Below, one piece after another: positions 10,891 through 23,889 of a stretch of DNA of 64,000 nucleotides. The position numbers were made by a program, and so were the translations under genes. This DNA is from Zeugodacus cucurbitae (Eukaryota; Arthropoda; Insecta; Diptera; Tephritidae), in NCBI RefSeq assembly GCF_028554725.1, contig NC_071672.1, positions 30,834,944 through 30,898,943 on the forward strand, written 5' to 3'. The notes below the pieces were generated by a model. It made no database searches, was not told the origin of the DNA, and saw only the letters and a program-made list of their open reading frames with translations. Position 1 is the stretch's first letter, and every line of letters begins with the position of its first letter.

Positions 10891-13139
10891 AAATGTGATG
10901 CCGTTAAATAGGCAAATTTAAAAACTTAAAACATGTCTATTTATAAACTATAGCACTTAATAAGCTTTTAAAAAATTGAGCTTCTTGTGGCAGTTGGAGC
11001 GTCTGAGAAATTTTGGCACAAATCTCCCCAAGAGAAGTCTTTTATACTTGAAGTTATTGAATGGCAATTATCACACGGTGTTTTACAAGCACGTTTGTCT
11101 GTTTGTACATACATATATGCGAAAGGCTACTCACGCGAGCTGTGCGCTTTTAACGCCATTCAATTGCCTACGGTGTTGTTTTCTTGTCTGTCTGAATTTG
11201 ACTTTTGTCGTTTTTGTTTACACATTTATTAGCGTTAATTGATGTTTATGTTCTTGTAACTGTGGAACGTCAAGCAACAGACATGGGTCACTACACACTG
11301 TGTGCCATGCCCAACAAAACTGTGGGCAAAAATACTGCAACACATATTAAAATATACAAAACGCTTAGTCGTGTTAACAAAGCAATAAGCATATACGCAT
11401 GCCACCAAAATTCAAAGGTCAGCGATCGCACTACAGTGAATGCCATAAATAGCTAGATATAGGTATGGACCTCACTTAAATTAGGAAGTAGGCAATTCCA
11501 ATGGTTCCATAAGTTAGCCCAGATCGTCTAATACTGTTTTAAGAAAAATGCTGATACAGTTTACCGCGCGTACCATAGACAGTCTGGACACACTGCCTCG
11601 CGCTTATCAACACTTCTATGCCGCACTGACCCCAGCCCAGACCCAGCAAAATACATTCAATCAAACCTTTTCCCCAACAATCGTGCCACAAACATGTGTA
11701 AATTGCCACAGGTTCATTGAAGATGTGTGAAGAAAAAATTGCTGTACAAAATGGGAAAAAAGCGCTTGGAGAAAAGAAAGTAACGAGTTGTGGTTAAAAA
11801 GAACGCCCCGCTTGCTGTTGAATACAGCACGGTGCCGTTATGTTGAGCAGCTGTCCGTCCAATGCGCATATGTCCGCCTGTTGCTCCTTGCAAATACACA
11901 CATGTGAACGACGCGCCCACACCACCGAATTCGCCCCCCACACCCTTGCACGGAGTGTTGCCGTAAAGGACTTGTGTTGCCATTACCATAGCTATGAGCG
12001 CATATTCAACCGGCCTGGGGACCATGGTCATGCGTTCGCCACGCTCGCCAAGTGCGACATGCAACTGATTGCCTCAAGCGTCCACTTTTTTACATTTTCC
12101 CACTTTAATGCGTTCTATTTTTTCTATGCTGCTATTTGGCGGCTATGTATTTGAAGTGCTTTCGCAGTTTCTGTACTTCGCCAATGTGACGTCCTCATGC
12201 TTCCGCGACGTGTTTTTGTAATTTTTTCTTCACTGAATTCAGTCTTGCCCTGTTGCTGTTGCTGACAAAGGCCACATTTGCGGCAACGCCACAAAACCGC
12301 CATAAATCAGGTTTATTAAACACATTGCTGCAAGTCCCATACAACATGACACTGTGGCAGTGATTTCGTTGTGCCACGAGCGCCACGGCGCACTTCTATA
12401 CCCACGCAACATGTTACATCGAGTGGAATAGTTTTCTACAATTGTTGAGCCTTTTGGAAAAAAAGAAATCGTTCGAAATAGGCATCTTCCAAAGCGCCTA
12501 CATATAAAATTTTCATAATTATTTCCGAGCAATCAATATAGCAACAGTCACTGTAATGCGGAAGAACCTCTCCCAAAGGGCACATCTCTTGAGTTAGTTA
12601 GTTTTAGCACCCCTGACCCTCTCTAAGGCGTACACCCTTCTTGGGTGTACAAAATCGCTCGACGGTGAGTGTCAGTCCAAGTGATGTTTCTCTGCATATG
12701 TACATATGTATTTGCTCAAATCGCATGTAACTGATGTTGGATTCCGTCTAAACTTAACGGTGCCTTACACATTTCACTTGTGTTCACTTACTTTTCGTTT
12801 TTTATTATTTTGCCTTTAAATTTTGTGTACGTTTTTTTCGCAACCGATTTTTTCTTTTTGTGCAACAATTACATGTTTACATGATTTTTATTAACATCAT
12901 TTATTGAGGTTGGTATTTTGGTTGGTTAATTGTCTTGTCAGGTCAGTCGGTGGTGTCCATGGCATCATCAGTAACAAATTAACATTAATTTTAAGCGCCC
13001 AGTCTCAACCAATTTGATCGTGTGTACTTTTCGCTTCAATACCGAAGCGTCATTTAGACTTTAATTGAATAATCATTGACCAGCATTAGTAGTCAGTACT
13101 GTGAGTCTTGTATGTACACATGTAAGTATGTATGTATGT
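10891..13139. other. Mostly unique sequence, locally GC-richer
   Basis: No coding family was recognised. At 11540-12420 the base composition is less A+T-rich than the surroundings, and overlapping frames occur on both strands (11548-11730, 11840-12154 plus; 11714-12064, 12239-12532 minus). Opposing frames of equal quality argue against any one of them. A fragment resembling the pogo-like MITE at 7620 lies at 12600-12680. A TATG tract runs at 13124-13139. Confidence 0.4.
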
Positions 13140-13525
13140 AATTGACGTAGGAACCGATTATTTCAATCAATAATAGCGCGCCATTTATCTATTTTCCTCG
13201 CAATCCCAGAGCTAATTGGAGATACTAAGCGCAACCAGATCGCTCTCCACCTGATCTTTCCAACGAAGTAGTGGTACTTTCAAAGCTGAAGTGCTTTCGT
13301 CCATTCGGACAATATGACCTATCCAGTATTTTTATTCGCTGAACTATGTCAATGCCGGCGTATAACTCGTGAAGAACTCCAAATCTTTCGAAAAACCTTT
13401 CGCTCGAAAACTCCTAGTGCCGTTCCATCGGATGTCGACATCGTCCACGCTTCAGCAGCATAAAGAGGCACGGGAATAATGAGGGACTTATAGAGTTAGG
13501 TTTTTGTTCGCCGAGAGACAAACAA
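13140..13525 (-). pseudogene. LINE RT C-terminal relic (family L1a)
   Basis: Read on the minus strand this is the same C-terminal segment as 26095-26580: phrases for VDDVDIRWNGT..FERK, ELYAGIDIVQRIK and LDRSYCPNGRKH. It is heavily mutated and frameshifted, and the block encoding GRGRPPLRWKDQ is lost. The 3' end abuts a TATG/CATA microsatellite, as other copies abut TA repeats. Confidence 0.6.
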
Positions 13526-13734
13526 AACCAAGAGAGACGAAATTCAATACAATACAATATAGTGGGTACAGGAGAAAAAGTTAATCAATAGATATAGACC
13601 GATTTCTTTCATACTTGTCTTTCATGTGTTCTATAATATAGATTCACTTTGTTTCGAGGGTCATGGACCGACTTTACGGTTTTTCGACATTAAGCGAGCA
13701 AAAAAATTTTATAAACTTTACATAAACAAAGTTA

Positions 13735-15142
13735 AACAAGTAAGGAAAGGCTAAGTTCGGGTGCAATCGAACATTTTATACTCTCGCAATATATTAAAGA
13801 AATTTTATTTACATTTACCCATAAATTTGGCATAAAGTTTAATACAATAACGAAAATCAGCATATATAGTATATGAGGGCTGAGGTAATTCCTGAACCGA
13901 TTTCATTAATTTTCACCAGCAAGGTACACCATATCCAAGATTATACGCTCACTTAAATTTGCTAAGATACCTCACATATTAACCAATACATATATGCGGA
14001 ATAAAGGCCACCGTATTTTTAAAAAACCTTAAACCTATATGGGAGCTAGGAGATGATATTTTTGAAAAACCTATAATTAGGTATATGGGAGCTAAGAGAT
14101 GTTATGACCCGACTTTAATAATTTTTGGAAAAGATACACACTATTAGAAGAAAACAATTTCCTCTGAATTACATAAAATTATCTGAGAGATCTACCCATA
14201 TTTTCGATTAAAATTTACCCTTAGGCGCTGAGTTCAACATGTTCGATATCTGGGGCCTCGAAAAGTTATAGTCCGTTTTCGAAAATTTTTTCACAAGTGA
14301 TGATATACAAGTGATGATATGCACTATTTGTGTAAAGTTTTATTCCGCTATCCTCATTGGTTCCTAATGTATACATTATAAATTGAAGGAATCAGATGGA
14401 ATTCAAATTTGAGTTTTAAGGAAAGTAGTCGTGGTTGTGAACCGATTTCGCCCACTTTTTATCCGTGTTATCAGGGTGTCAAGAAAATATTATATACCGA
14501 ATTTCATTGTAATCTGTCTAGCAGTTCCTGAGATATGGTTTTTTCAACCGAACCTTTGTATGGGAGGTGGTCATGGTTATTATCCGATTTCAACTATTTT
14601 CATGGAGTGTGGTGGGGTACGTAAGAGAACCAACGGCAGAAAGTTTGGTTTATATTGCTTAACTGGTTTGCGAGATATATACATATAACCGATTTAGGGG
14701 CGGGGCCACGCCCACTTCCTCAAAAAGATTACATCCAAATATGCCCCTTCCTAGTGCGATCCTCTATTCCAAATTTTACTTTTATAACTTTATTTAAGTC
14801 TTAGTTATGACACTTTATAGGTTTTTGGTTTTCGCCATTTTGTGGGCGTTGTAATGGTCCGATTTTGCCCATTCGAAAGCAATCTCCTCAGGGTGCCAAG
14901 GAATACGTGTTCCAAGTTTCGTGAAGATATCTCAATTTTTACTCAAGTTATCCGTTGCACGGACAGATGGACGGACGGACGGACAGACAGACATCCGGAT
15001 TTCAACTCGTCTCGTCAGCCTGATCATTTTGATATGTATAACCCAATATCTAACTCGTTTAGTTTTATGACTTACAAACAACCGTTATGTGAACAAAACT
15101 ATAATACTCTCTAAGCAACTTTTGTTGTGAGAGTATAAAAAT
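13735..15142 (+). repeat. DINE-1-like repeat, longest copy
   Basis: Starts CAAGTAAGGAAAGGCTAAGT and ends GTTGTGAGAGTATAAAAATC. It contains the palindrome near the 5' end (here GTTCGGGTGCAATCGAAC), the TACTCTCGCAA subterminal motif, the GGAC/AGAC tetranucleotide block at 14960-14993, CTGATCATTTTGATATGTAT, and the AACCGTTATGTGAACAAAAC block before the 3' inverted motif. This order (subterminal inverted repeats, internal GGAC microsatellite, CTGATCA, 3' hairpin) is that of fly DINE-1/INE-1. At ~1.4 kb it includes 5' body sequence missing from most other copies. Open frames at 14431-14688 and 14842-15114 are spurious. Confidence 0.8.
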
Positions 15143-15890
15143 CGTCTCATATTGGGTATCTGGCGCTTTGGAAAGTGGTGGTCTTATTTGACCCATTTTC
15201 AGCTGAGCGGTGCATTGCATTATTTGTGTTAAGTGCCCATATCTTAAATCAGTGAACTGATTTATGTACATATTGTATACTGAAATAAACAGAATTAAAC
15301 ATTGTGCTTAATAGAAAGTAGGAAAGGCCGTGAACCTGGGGCCGTGACGTGGGGTATGATCGAAAAGTCGACGGTTCGACATCCATATTCCATTTACTAG
15401 AATAAAATCATTATATATATTGGATATGAGGCCTTAGATAATACCTAAACCGATTTCACTCATTTTGGCCATAAAGCTACACTATATCCGAGGTTTGCGA
15501 TTACTTAATTTTGCTATTATATTTCATATATTAACAGAGATATGCGTTATAAAGCCCAACGGTTGTTTGAAAATGGGGATTTGAAAATTTATAGTCCGAT
15601 TTCGATAATCTTGATAATTAAATTAGTGATGCCACAACTCAAATGCAGTATTTGTGTAAAGTTTTGTACCGGTATCTTCATTGGTTCCCTATGTATATAT
15701 TGCCAAAATTGTGTTATATGGAAAGTAGGCGTGTTTGTTACCCGATTTTGCTTATTTTCCAACGTTAACATCGGTAAATTAGGGAAATAGTATGTAACAA
15801 ATTGCAATCTGTCTAGTAGTACCTGAGATATCAGTTTTGAACCAAAAGTGGGCCACGCCACGCCCATTTACCAGTTTTTATTTTAGTTAT
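15143..15890 (+). repeat. DINE-1-like repeat fragments
   Basis: Two fragments follow the long copy directly. 15395-15890 reproduces the family body (ATTATATATATTGGATATGA, GTGATGCCACAACTCAAATG, then CCACGCCCATTTACC) without either end. 15143-15394 is a shorter, poorer match. Together with the preceding copy this is a degenerate tandem arrangement. Confidence 0.6.
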
Positions 15891-16514
15891 GTATATATAA
15901 AAAACCTCTTTTTAAATTTATTTTAAATAAATAAATTCGACGCCTCACAGCAGACGCTTAAAGGAATTGCCTTTAATTCCCTTTAATTTAGCGCTAATCG
16001 ATAAAAATGTATTTTAGAAAAAGAGAAAAAGGTTGACAGCTGCCGCAGAATACGAAGAAATTGAAGAAATATGCTGCAGTGCCGCCCTTTTGTTAAACAA
16101 AAAACAATTACATATTTTGGTTCTTTTTTGTACTTTAATATTGTATCAAAAAGTTGTCAAAATTATTAAATGAGTATCTTGCATTTTTCACTGCTACTTT
16201 GTGCCTGCTATCTATAAAAACTCCACACATCCCACATCAAGATCAAACAAACACTCACATATGCAAATGTACATACATACATACATACATATGTATGTAT
16301 GTATACAATAAACCAGTCAAGAAATATGCCAGTTTTCCGCTAGAAAAGCTTCTCTTAGAAAACCAACTGCACCAAAACCCATCAGACGTGTGAAAAATAA
16401 CAGCAAAGAATATACAGCTGGACTGTTGTTCGTACAAGTTGTGGAGTAGTCTCTAACTAGTGAATTTTATTGCTTGGGTAATTTTATAAGATAGACATTC
16501 ATACGTATGTACAT
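15891..16514. repeat. Unique DNA with a CATA/TATG microsatellite
   Basis: A (CATA)n tract turning into (TATG)n lies at 16270-16308. It can fold back on itself. No gene was recognised; the frame at 16154-16393 is a translation of this microsatellite and its flanks. Confidence 0.5.
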
Positions 16515-16835
16515 TAGGGTGGCCCTTATTTTCCAAAGTATTCCGATTCTCGATCGCACCCCCTAGAAATATGAGAATAGCCAAAAAACTAGTATATACA
16601 AAGTTTTAGGTCAAACAAAAAAAATTTAGAGGAGGAATATGGAAGTCTGAGACATAAAAATGGCAAAAATTCTTAATTTTTCAGGATTTCAAGCTCCTTG
16701 CGCAACCTCTAAACCTTTTTTGATTGACCCAAAACTTTGTATATACTAGTTTTTGGGCTATTCGCATATTTCTAGGGGGTGCGATCGAGAATCCAGAAAC
16801 TTTTTTTATCCTCCATACAACTAAGGGCCACCCTA
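16515..16835. mobile_element. Foldback MITE with ~120 bp inverted ends
   Basis: The two arms, about 16515-16635 and 16720-16835, are inverted copies. Shared strings include GGGTGGCCCTTA at the tips, TTCTCGATCGCACCCCCTAG and AACTAGTATATACAAAGTTT. The arms surround an ~80 bp spacer. TA occurs at both ends (TA-GGGTGG and CCACCC-TA), consistent with a Tc1/mariner-like TA target. No coding sequence; the 67-codon frame across it is spurious. Confidence 0.85.
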
Positions 16836-17671
16836 ATGTGCATATATATATATATTATAAGCTAGGTAAAAGGCAAGCCATAAATAATGACTATTGCTTA
16901 TGCAGGCAACGTAGCTCGTATATATGATATATGTATATATATACGTATGTACAATATATACTTGGGTACACAATCAAATTTTGTACAAAAATAGTGAAGT
17001 AAGCGTAAAGTAAAAGAAAAAAACAAAAAGCAAAAAACAGCAAACTCAAGAAACTTTTACTACGCTACAGAAAAATGCCGCCATCTTCCAACCGCTCACA
17101 TTCATTCTCCACCCACAATTGATACATATCTTTGAGCATATATGTATGTATTTACATGCATATGCATAGGTTTAGGTATGAATATTAAATTTGTACATAT
17201 ACATGCGCATATATGTATGTATAGTATGTAAGTATGTGGATTCCCTTGTGAGCTGACAGCATGCTTGTGCGCTTAGAGGGTTGTATAGATCACCCTTCAT
17301 ATATAGCAGCGTGAGCGTGGAGTGGTAGATGTAAAAATATTTGTGTTTTATCTTACAGAATTTATAAAGTTTTTCTCCAAAGTATAAACATTACCATGTA
17401 TTACCATCCTTCAACTGTCAGCGGCCTCCTCGCTGCAGGGGCCTTAGGAAAAGCCATTGGCGCGCTCGTAAGGAAAGAAAGCAGTGTACACATACTTGAA
17501 GAAAGCAGCACGACATAACGCAGTTGAGCGGTGGGTGTGGAGAGTCATTTCCTACAGCATTTTAAACGCACTGCCAACTTAGCTGTAAAAATAAGCCACC
17601 TCAAATACCAAATCTCAAAGAATTACATAAAGAAGAAAGCATGCACATACACAGCATGCAAAAATAAGAAA
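16836..17671. other. Unassigned, microsatellite-rich
   Basis: TA and TATG runs occur at 16840-16960 and 17140-17240. No gene or transposon was recognised. Confidence 0.4.
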
Positions 17672-18725
17672 ACAAGTAAGGAAGGGCTAAGTTCGGGTGT
17701 AACCGAACATTTTACACTCTCGCAATTTATTTATTTAATTTCATTAGTATAACACAAAATTTTACTCACATGTTCGGCATATATGTATATGGTATAAAGT
17801 CCATTGAAAGGATTTGGATTTCTTCAAAATATCTGAGAGACTTACCTATATTTTCGGTAAACTTTTTATTCGAAGCTCTGAGGTCATATTCGATGCATTT
17901 TTGCATTTGTATTCCGATATCTTCACTAGAGCTTACTTTGTAAAGTAAACGATTCAGATCGACTTCAAAGTTCTGGTACATATATCGAAAGTAGGCGTGG
18001 TTGTGAACCGATTTCGCCCATTTTCATAGCATATCATTGGGATGTTAAGCAAATCTTATGAACCGAATTTGGTCGAGTAGTTTCGGAGTTATGATTTTTT
18101 ACTCATAAGTGGGCGGAGCCACGCCCATTTCAACCTTTGTATACAAATTTGAGTGCATCTCTTCTGTACTATCTTTACTATGAAATTTACGATTTCTAGT
18201 GCTTTCCTTAGTGAATTAAGCATTTTTAGTAGTTTTCAACATAACCTTTGTATGGGAGGTGGGTGGTGTCATAATCCGATTTCTTCCATTCTTTAACAAA
18301 ATAAGGAAGTGGCTAAAAGAAACGACTCTAGAGAGTTTGGTTGACATAGCTTTAGTAGTTTACGAGATATGTACAAAAAAACTTAATAGGGGCGGGGCCA
18401 CGCCCACTTTCTCAAAAATTGTGCGATCCTTTGTACCAAATTTTACTTTTATGTATGGCTTAGTTAAGGTACTTTACATGTTTTCGGTTTTCGCCATTTT
18501 TTGGGCGTGGCAATGGTTCGATTTCGCCCATTTTCAATACCAACCTCCTCACGGTGCTAAGGAATAGGTGTACCAAGTTTCATTAACATATCTCAATTTT
18601 TACTCAAGTTATCCATTGCACGGACAGACGGACGGGCAGGTATCCGGATTTCAACTCCACTCGCCATTCTGATCATTTATACATATATATATAACCCTTT
18701 AGCAACTTTGTTGCGAGAGTATAAA
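17672..18725 (+). repeat. DINE-1-like repeat copy
   Basis: Complete at both ends: CAAGTAAGGAAGGGCTAAGT to GCAACTTTGTTGCGAGAGTA. It includes GGGGCGGGGCCACGCCCACT and a shortened tetranucleotide block (GGACAGACGGACGGG, about 18620). The middle carries small deletions relative to 44252-45466. The 102-codon frame at 18259-18567 lies inside and is not a gene. Confidence 0.8.
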
Positions 18726-19169
18726 TATACACACTTACACACCAAAAGCAGTATTAAGACAGTTCCACAGTTCCGCGATAATGTATTATTACTTTGGATT
18801 ATTTTGCGTATAATATATTAGCAATAATTATATGTCATACTAATTTATTTAATAAGAATAGGAAAGAGTAATAATTATTGTATAACTGGCGCTTGCGAAA
18901 AGCAATCGTAATTCTGAAAAGAAAAATTTGAAAAAAAAGTATTTTTTCTTTAGCCGTCGCATGGCGATACGATATAGTTGGCTTGAATGCTAACAATCTG
19001 TCAGTCAAACGGACTGGCTGCTTACGGATATTCTTTTTTTTAGTTAACAACCATGGCGTACATATACATATGTATCTACAGTTACACAAACAGTGAAAGC
19101 TTCGATAAATGAACGACAGCATAACGGTTTCCAACTTTTTTAAAGAAAAAAACATAAAAAATTTAAATG
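18726..19169. other. Unassigned A+T-rich DNA
   Basis: The 106-codon minus-strand frame at 18835-19155 is Phe/Arg/Leu-rich low complexity with no family match. Nothing else was seen. Confidence 0.35.
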
Positions 19170-19575
19170 TAATGGGAAATGTTTATTATCGTTCGAAAGA
19201 GCATGCTTTGGCATTTATTTTGTAAATATTATCTCTTACATATGCTGTAAGCGGCTCCGTCTCAGTTGGTCCATCCGTTGAGTCCAATTTTGGATGACCC
19301 GTTCGAGCATTTCAACTGGTTACTGGCGAATGACACCCGTGTTGATTTCCTCAAAGGCCAGAATCGAAGCTTATCCCCATAGGGAAAAGTCTAACGGTGT
19401 GATATCACACGATCTTCGTGGCCCAAAACGTGAAATTAGTTGCTGACCGAAGAGTTCTCTCAATAAATCCATTGATTGATGCGATGTGTGGAAGTGGCGC
19501 CATCTTGTTGAAACCAAATGTCGCCGAGATCACGCTTCAATTTCAGGCGTCAAATAGTCGGTTATCATATTATGG
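19170..19575 (-). pseudogene. Mariner-type transposase relic, catalytic and C-terminal part
   Basis: On the minus strand, in order: FQQDGATSHTSHQSMDLL (second catalytic Asp kept), LISRFGPRRSCDITPLDFSL (third Asp kept), then after a stop the C-terminal PVEMLERVIQNWTQRMDQL and RRSRLQHM. This is the same superfamily as the transposase at 62549-63202 but another subfamily; 6990-7170 is a second copy of it. The N-terminal DNA-binding domain and first catalytic Asp are missing. Several stops and indels are present. Confidence 0.75.
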
Positions 19576-22500
19576 AAAATAGCATTTTTCCTAATCTAAA
19601 ACTTTCAGATCTCACTTTTAAAATTTTGCTATTAACGGTATAGACGCCTAGCAGCAACTTTCAAAGTTTCATCAAATTTAGAAAAGGTAAGAAATGACAT
19701 TAATTAAAATATGCTATCCCAAAAATTAAAACACGAAGTACTCTTCTTCTTCTTCTTTAGGTTTTAAGTAAGAAGAACCTGCTATAGCCATTTACATATA
19801 TATTTATATTATAAGTGCACAAAAAGTGGGTGACACAGTGTCTGCTTATGGAAGCTTTCACTGTAGATTGTTCGTACTTACGTATGTATGCATGTATGTA
19901 TATATGTCTGTATTTATGTAAGTGCTTGCCTGTGCTTCAATGGATGCAAGGGATTTCATAACGACCATGTGATGTCTGATGCAGCTGGCAGCGCTGGCGT
20001 ATTTCATTGGTATGTGGTAACCCACAGGAAAAAAATAAAACACGCGCGTATATTTTATATGGTTTGTACATATGTATATAAAAAACTGAGCAAAAGATAA
20101 TATGAAAAAGACAATCCGCAATGTAGACGTTGCAGTAGAGGAACTGGCGCATGACAGCTTCCATTGCCTGTGTGTGTATGTATGTAGCAGCAAGAATGAA
20201 AAGAAAAATGCAATGCAAAACGAATAAGAAGTTAACGAAATATAAAAACTAGCAGCATCAAAAAACGCAGAAACAGAAAAGAACAGTTTTGGATTGGCTT
20301 CGCATCGCTAACCCCGAGACAGCCGCCGCACATACAAAGAGGGGTACCGACAACCACGCTCTCAACTCCGCAACTACGAAAATTGAGTACAAAAAATAAG
20401 GGCTGCGTGGTCGAAATAAGAAGAAGAAATTTGGGCGGAGCTTAGCAAGCGTGGCGAATACGCGAACATCAGCCGCAGCGCCTCAAAGAAGGTAGCTACA
20501 GCGACAACAGCAGTAGTTGGCGAAAAGAGCGCCAAGCAAACCCCAACTAACGGGTGCCGTCTCACAGGCAGTAAACCGCGTAAGAAAGCAGCGGCGGACA
20601 CGCATTTGTAGTCCTACACACACATACACATACAAGTTTAGACGTTACCCAGTAGGCAACGATATGTTAGCGCTTGCTGGTTAAATAGATGCTAAACATA
20701 CATATATATAAATACATACATATTATATATAAATATATAAATGTAAAATGTGTATCTAAGGCGCTCAATTTAAGTTACTATAGTTGTATGAACAAATTTT
20801 TTTTTAAATTTCTTCTTTATTTCTGAAATGCAAGCTGCTATAAGTACTCAATACCGACATTTTGTAGGTTGCACTATTTTTACAGCTAATAATTGTATGT
20901 ATGTATCATTCAACCAACTAACTGGAAATAAAGCTTTTGCAATTATAGAATCGGTGCTTATGCATGCCAAGATTCTCTAAGTCATCCTGAGATTTTAAAT
21001 TTCGATTTCTTTACAGTTTGTTTATTTCTTTACAGTTCATTTAATACGCTAAGATAGCAGCCAGTAGTTATTACATTAGTAGCAGTGGTCCACACAATTC
21101 AACCTGAGCGTTTTTCCTACAGTATACTGAGGGCTTAAGCCTGCGAGCAAACCCAGGCAGGCGTTGTTGGAGTTTCAAATTACATGAGCGTTATTTTATG
21201 CCCGTAAGCGGCAAGTATACCATATATACATACATACATACCTATATGCCCTACACTATGTACACAAGAATTCAAATTGCAAAATATCGGCGGACCATAT
21301 ATCATAACACCGATGTAATTAGACGATTATCCTATATACGCCAACTAACGCGCCCTTCGATACTACACTTACGTATATGGCTGAATTTCCAGAACAACTA
21401 GCTTTAATTCTCAAATGGCGATCACAAATGTGCTAACAATAATTTAACTTCTTAATACATACTTACATATATCATATATGTATGTATCTAAGTCAGCATT
21501 GAACTCTGACCAAACTATATTTGATTAACTCTGCGCAGAAAATACTGATATTAAATAAAGGGATATACAGTGAAGCACAAGCTGTTTTTAAGCGGGGCGA
21601 AACCTTTCGAATTTCCAAAATATTTATATTTTTTATTAATCGAATATATATGATGTGTTAAAAATACGCGGTTAAAACTAAAATTCGAAATATTGAATAC
21701 TTAACTACAAGTGTTTTCGAATCGATAAGTATAAGTATTATAAATCGAAACTTCTAATGCGATTTTTTGGATACTGTATTTTAAACAACTGCGAGTGATG
21801 TAACTCAAAACGTTATTGGATGCAGAAATAATTTTTCGGTGTCAAAACTGTCGAAAAATCGGAAAATTTTGGCACTTTCTTAACGGTTTATTTTTTAATA
21901 CATGCAATCAAATATTTTATTTAAACAATTCAGCATATTTACATATTTACATAGTATCTTGTGAAATATTTATTTAAAAACTCCGAAAACTCAGCCGTTG
22001 CTACCTCAACTCCCTTGAGGTCTCATTAGTAGCAGCACTATTAAATATTTAAGAATTTATACTTTAATACTGAATAAATGAACAAATTATTTGATGACGT
22101 TGTTTCCTGACCCACTGAAGTCCAATTGGTATTCCTGGCAATTAATAGCTCATGGAAGATTTTGCTAAAGTGCGTAAATTACCGACCTCAGTTAACGCAA
22201 TAATAATCAACGACGATAAATATAATATTTTTTTTTTCTGTGCCGGTCAATTGATATTCTTGCTACTGTACCTAAATCCACTTAAACCGTTTTTTTCTGA
22301 ATCCCCAGTTATAGAGTCAACAATTGTGTTTGGCAATAATTAATTCCGTGTTATAGTATATAACACTTATATAAACTATATATTTCGGATATTTTCCCCT
22401 TTTTGTTAGATATTTTGTCGTAATTCTTGTGAATAACAGCAAACTATTCTGGGGAACCTCACAATGGATCACCCTTTATGAATACTCACTCTAAATTGTG

Positions 22501-22787
22501 GATACATCTCACTTATTGTCCGATTTTAAAGGAAAGTTAAAGTTTACATGTCCTTATAATAGGTATGTATAGGGTTCTAGGGAAATTATTGAACAATGTG
22601 TCTATTATTATAAGGAAACTGGTGCACCTGTGAAATTTCATTTAAATTTCTTTGTAATTGTTAGACTTTATACCAAAATCCCTATTTTCGCTTGATTTAT
22701 TCTTATGTACATATGTATACACATATTATGATCAAAGTAAAGAGTTTTTAAAATTTGTTTATATGTAAGGTTTGATATAAGGATATA
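19576..22787. other. Unique sequence, one GC-richer island
   Basis: No transposon was recognised over ~3.2 kb. At 20290-20620 the sequence is clearly GC-richer (AACCCCGAGACAGCCGCCGC; CAG/GCGGCG-type runs) than the surrounding A+T-rich DNA, with no convincing coding frame. It could be a non-coding 5' exon or a promoter-proximal region of a neighbouring gene. A (TTC)n tract lies at 19743-19757, and TATATA and CATA tracts at 20695-20750 and 21225-21242. Confidence 0.35.
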
Positions 22788-23745
22788 AGCTCCGTCAGAA
22801 TCGGGAAGGACCTCTCCGAGCCGTTTGATACCAAACGAGGTTTCAGACAAGGTGACTCGCTATCGTGTGACTTCTTTAACCTGATACTGGAAAAAATAGT
22901 TCGAGCCGCAGAGCTAAATAGAGAAGGTACAATTTTTTATAAAATTATACAGCTACTGGCGTACGCCGATGATATCGATATCATTGGAAACAACACCCGC
23001 ACCGTTAGTTCTACTTTTTCCCGCCTGGATAAGGAGGCAAAGCGAATGGGTCTGGTGGTGAACGAGGACAAGACGAAATATCTCCTGTCATCAAACAAAC
23101 AGTCAGCGCATTCGCGTCTTGGCTCCCACGTCGCTGTTGACAGTCATAACTTTGAAGTTGTAGATAACCAGCATCAACACCGATAATAATGTCAGCCTTG
23201 AAATCCAACAGAATCACTCTTGCTAACAGGTGCTACTATGGACTGAGTAGGCAATTGAAAAGTAAAGTCTTCTCTCGACGAAAAAAAAACTAAACTCTCT
23301 AAGTCCCTCATCATTCCCGTCCTCCTTTATGGTGCAGTAGCGTGGACGGTGTCAACATCCGATGAGACGGCACTAGGAGTTTTCGAGAGAAAGGTTTTGC
23401 GGAAGATTTATGGTCCCTTAAACATTGGCGAATACCGCAGAAGATGGAATGATGAGCTGTTTGTGTTGTTCGACGACATAGACATAGTCCAGCGAATAAA
23501 AAGACAGCGGCTACGCTGGCTGGGTCATGTTGTTCGAATGGACGAAAGTGCCCCAGCTCTGAAAGTTTTCAATGCAGTACCCGCTGGTGGAAGCCGAGGA
23601 AGAGGGAGACCTCCACTCCGATGGAAGGACCAGGTGGAGAAGGACCTGTCTTCACTTGGTATTACCAATTGGCGCCAAACTGCCAAAAGGAGAAATGTGT
23701 GGCGCGCTGTTGTGGACTCGGCTATAACCGCATAAGCGGTTTCTA
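22788..23745 (+). pseudogene. LINE reverse transcriptase 3' half (family L1a)
   Basis: A 5'-truncated ORF2. It starts in RT motif B (EPFDTKRGFRQGDSLSCDFF), runs through motif C LLAYADDIDIIGNN with the YADD catalytic box intact, then KRMGLVVNEDKTKYLLSSNK. A small deletion and frameshift occurs around 23165-23190 and a second near 23290. From 23349 a 128-codon frame continues to the natural stop: VFERKVLRKIYGPLNIGEYR, IKRQRLRWLGHVVRMDES, GRGRPPLRWKDQVEKDLSS, ending in VVDSAITA. It is the plus-strand counterpart of 26067-27440. The 3' UTR is short (GCGGTTTCTACACCAG) with an AAGAAGAAG tail. Not functional because of truncation and frameshifts. Confidence 0.85.
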
Positions 23746-23889
23746 CACCAGTCAAAAAGAAGAAGATATAAGGTCCCATTGGAATCATTTCATACTGCAT
23801 CATAAGGATGCTACACGGAAAAGAAAGGATCCTACATGGAAAGCGACCTGGTTTATCTTGGATGCTACACTAAATTTGGTTGAAATAAT

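Noticed and set aside
11714..12532. Overlapping frames on both strands in GC-richer DNA
   Set aside because: Opposing frames of similar length reflect base composition; no domain.
14960..14995. GGAC/AGAC tandem block as a possible CRISPR-like or satellite array
   Set aside because: It is the internal tetranucleotide tract of the DINE-like repeat, present at the same place in several copies; no spacers.
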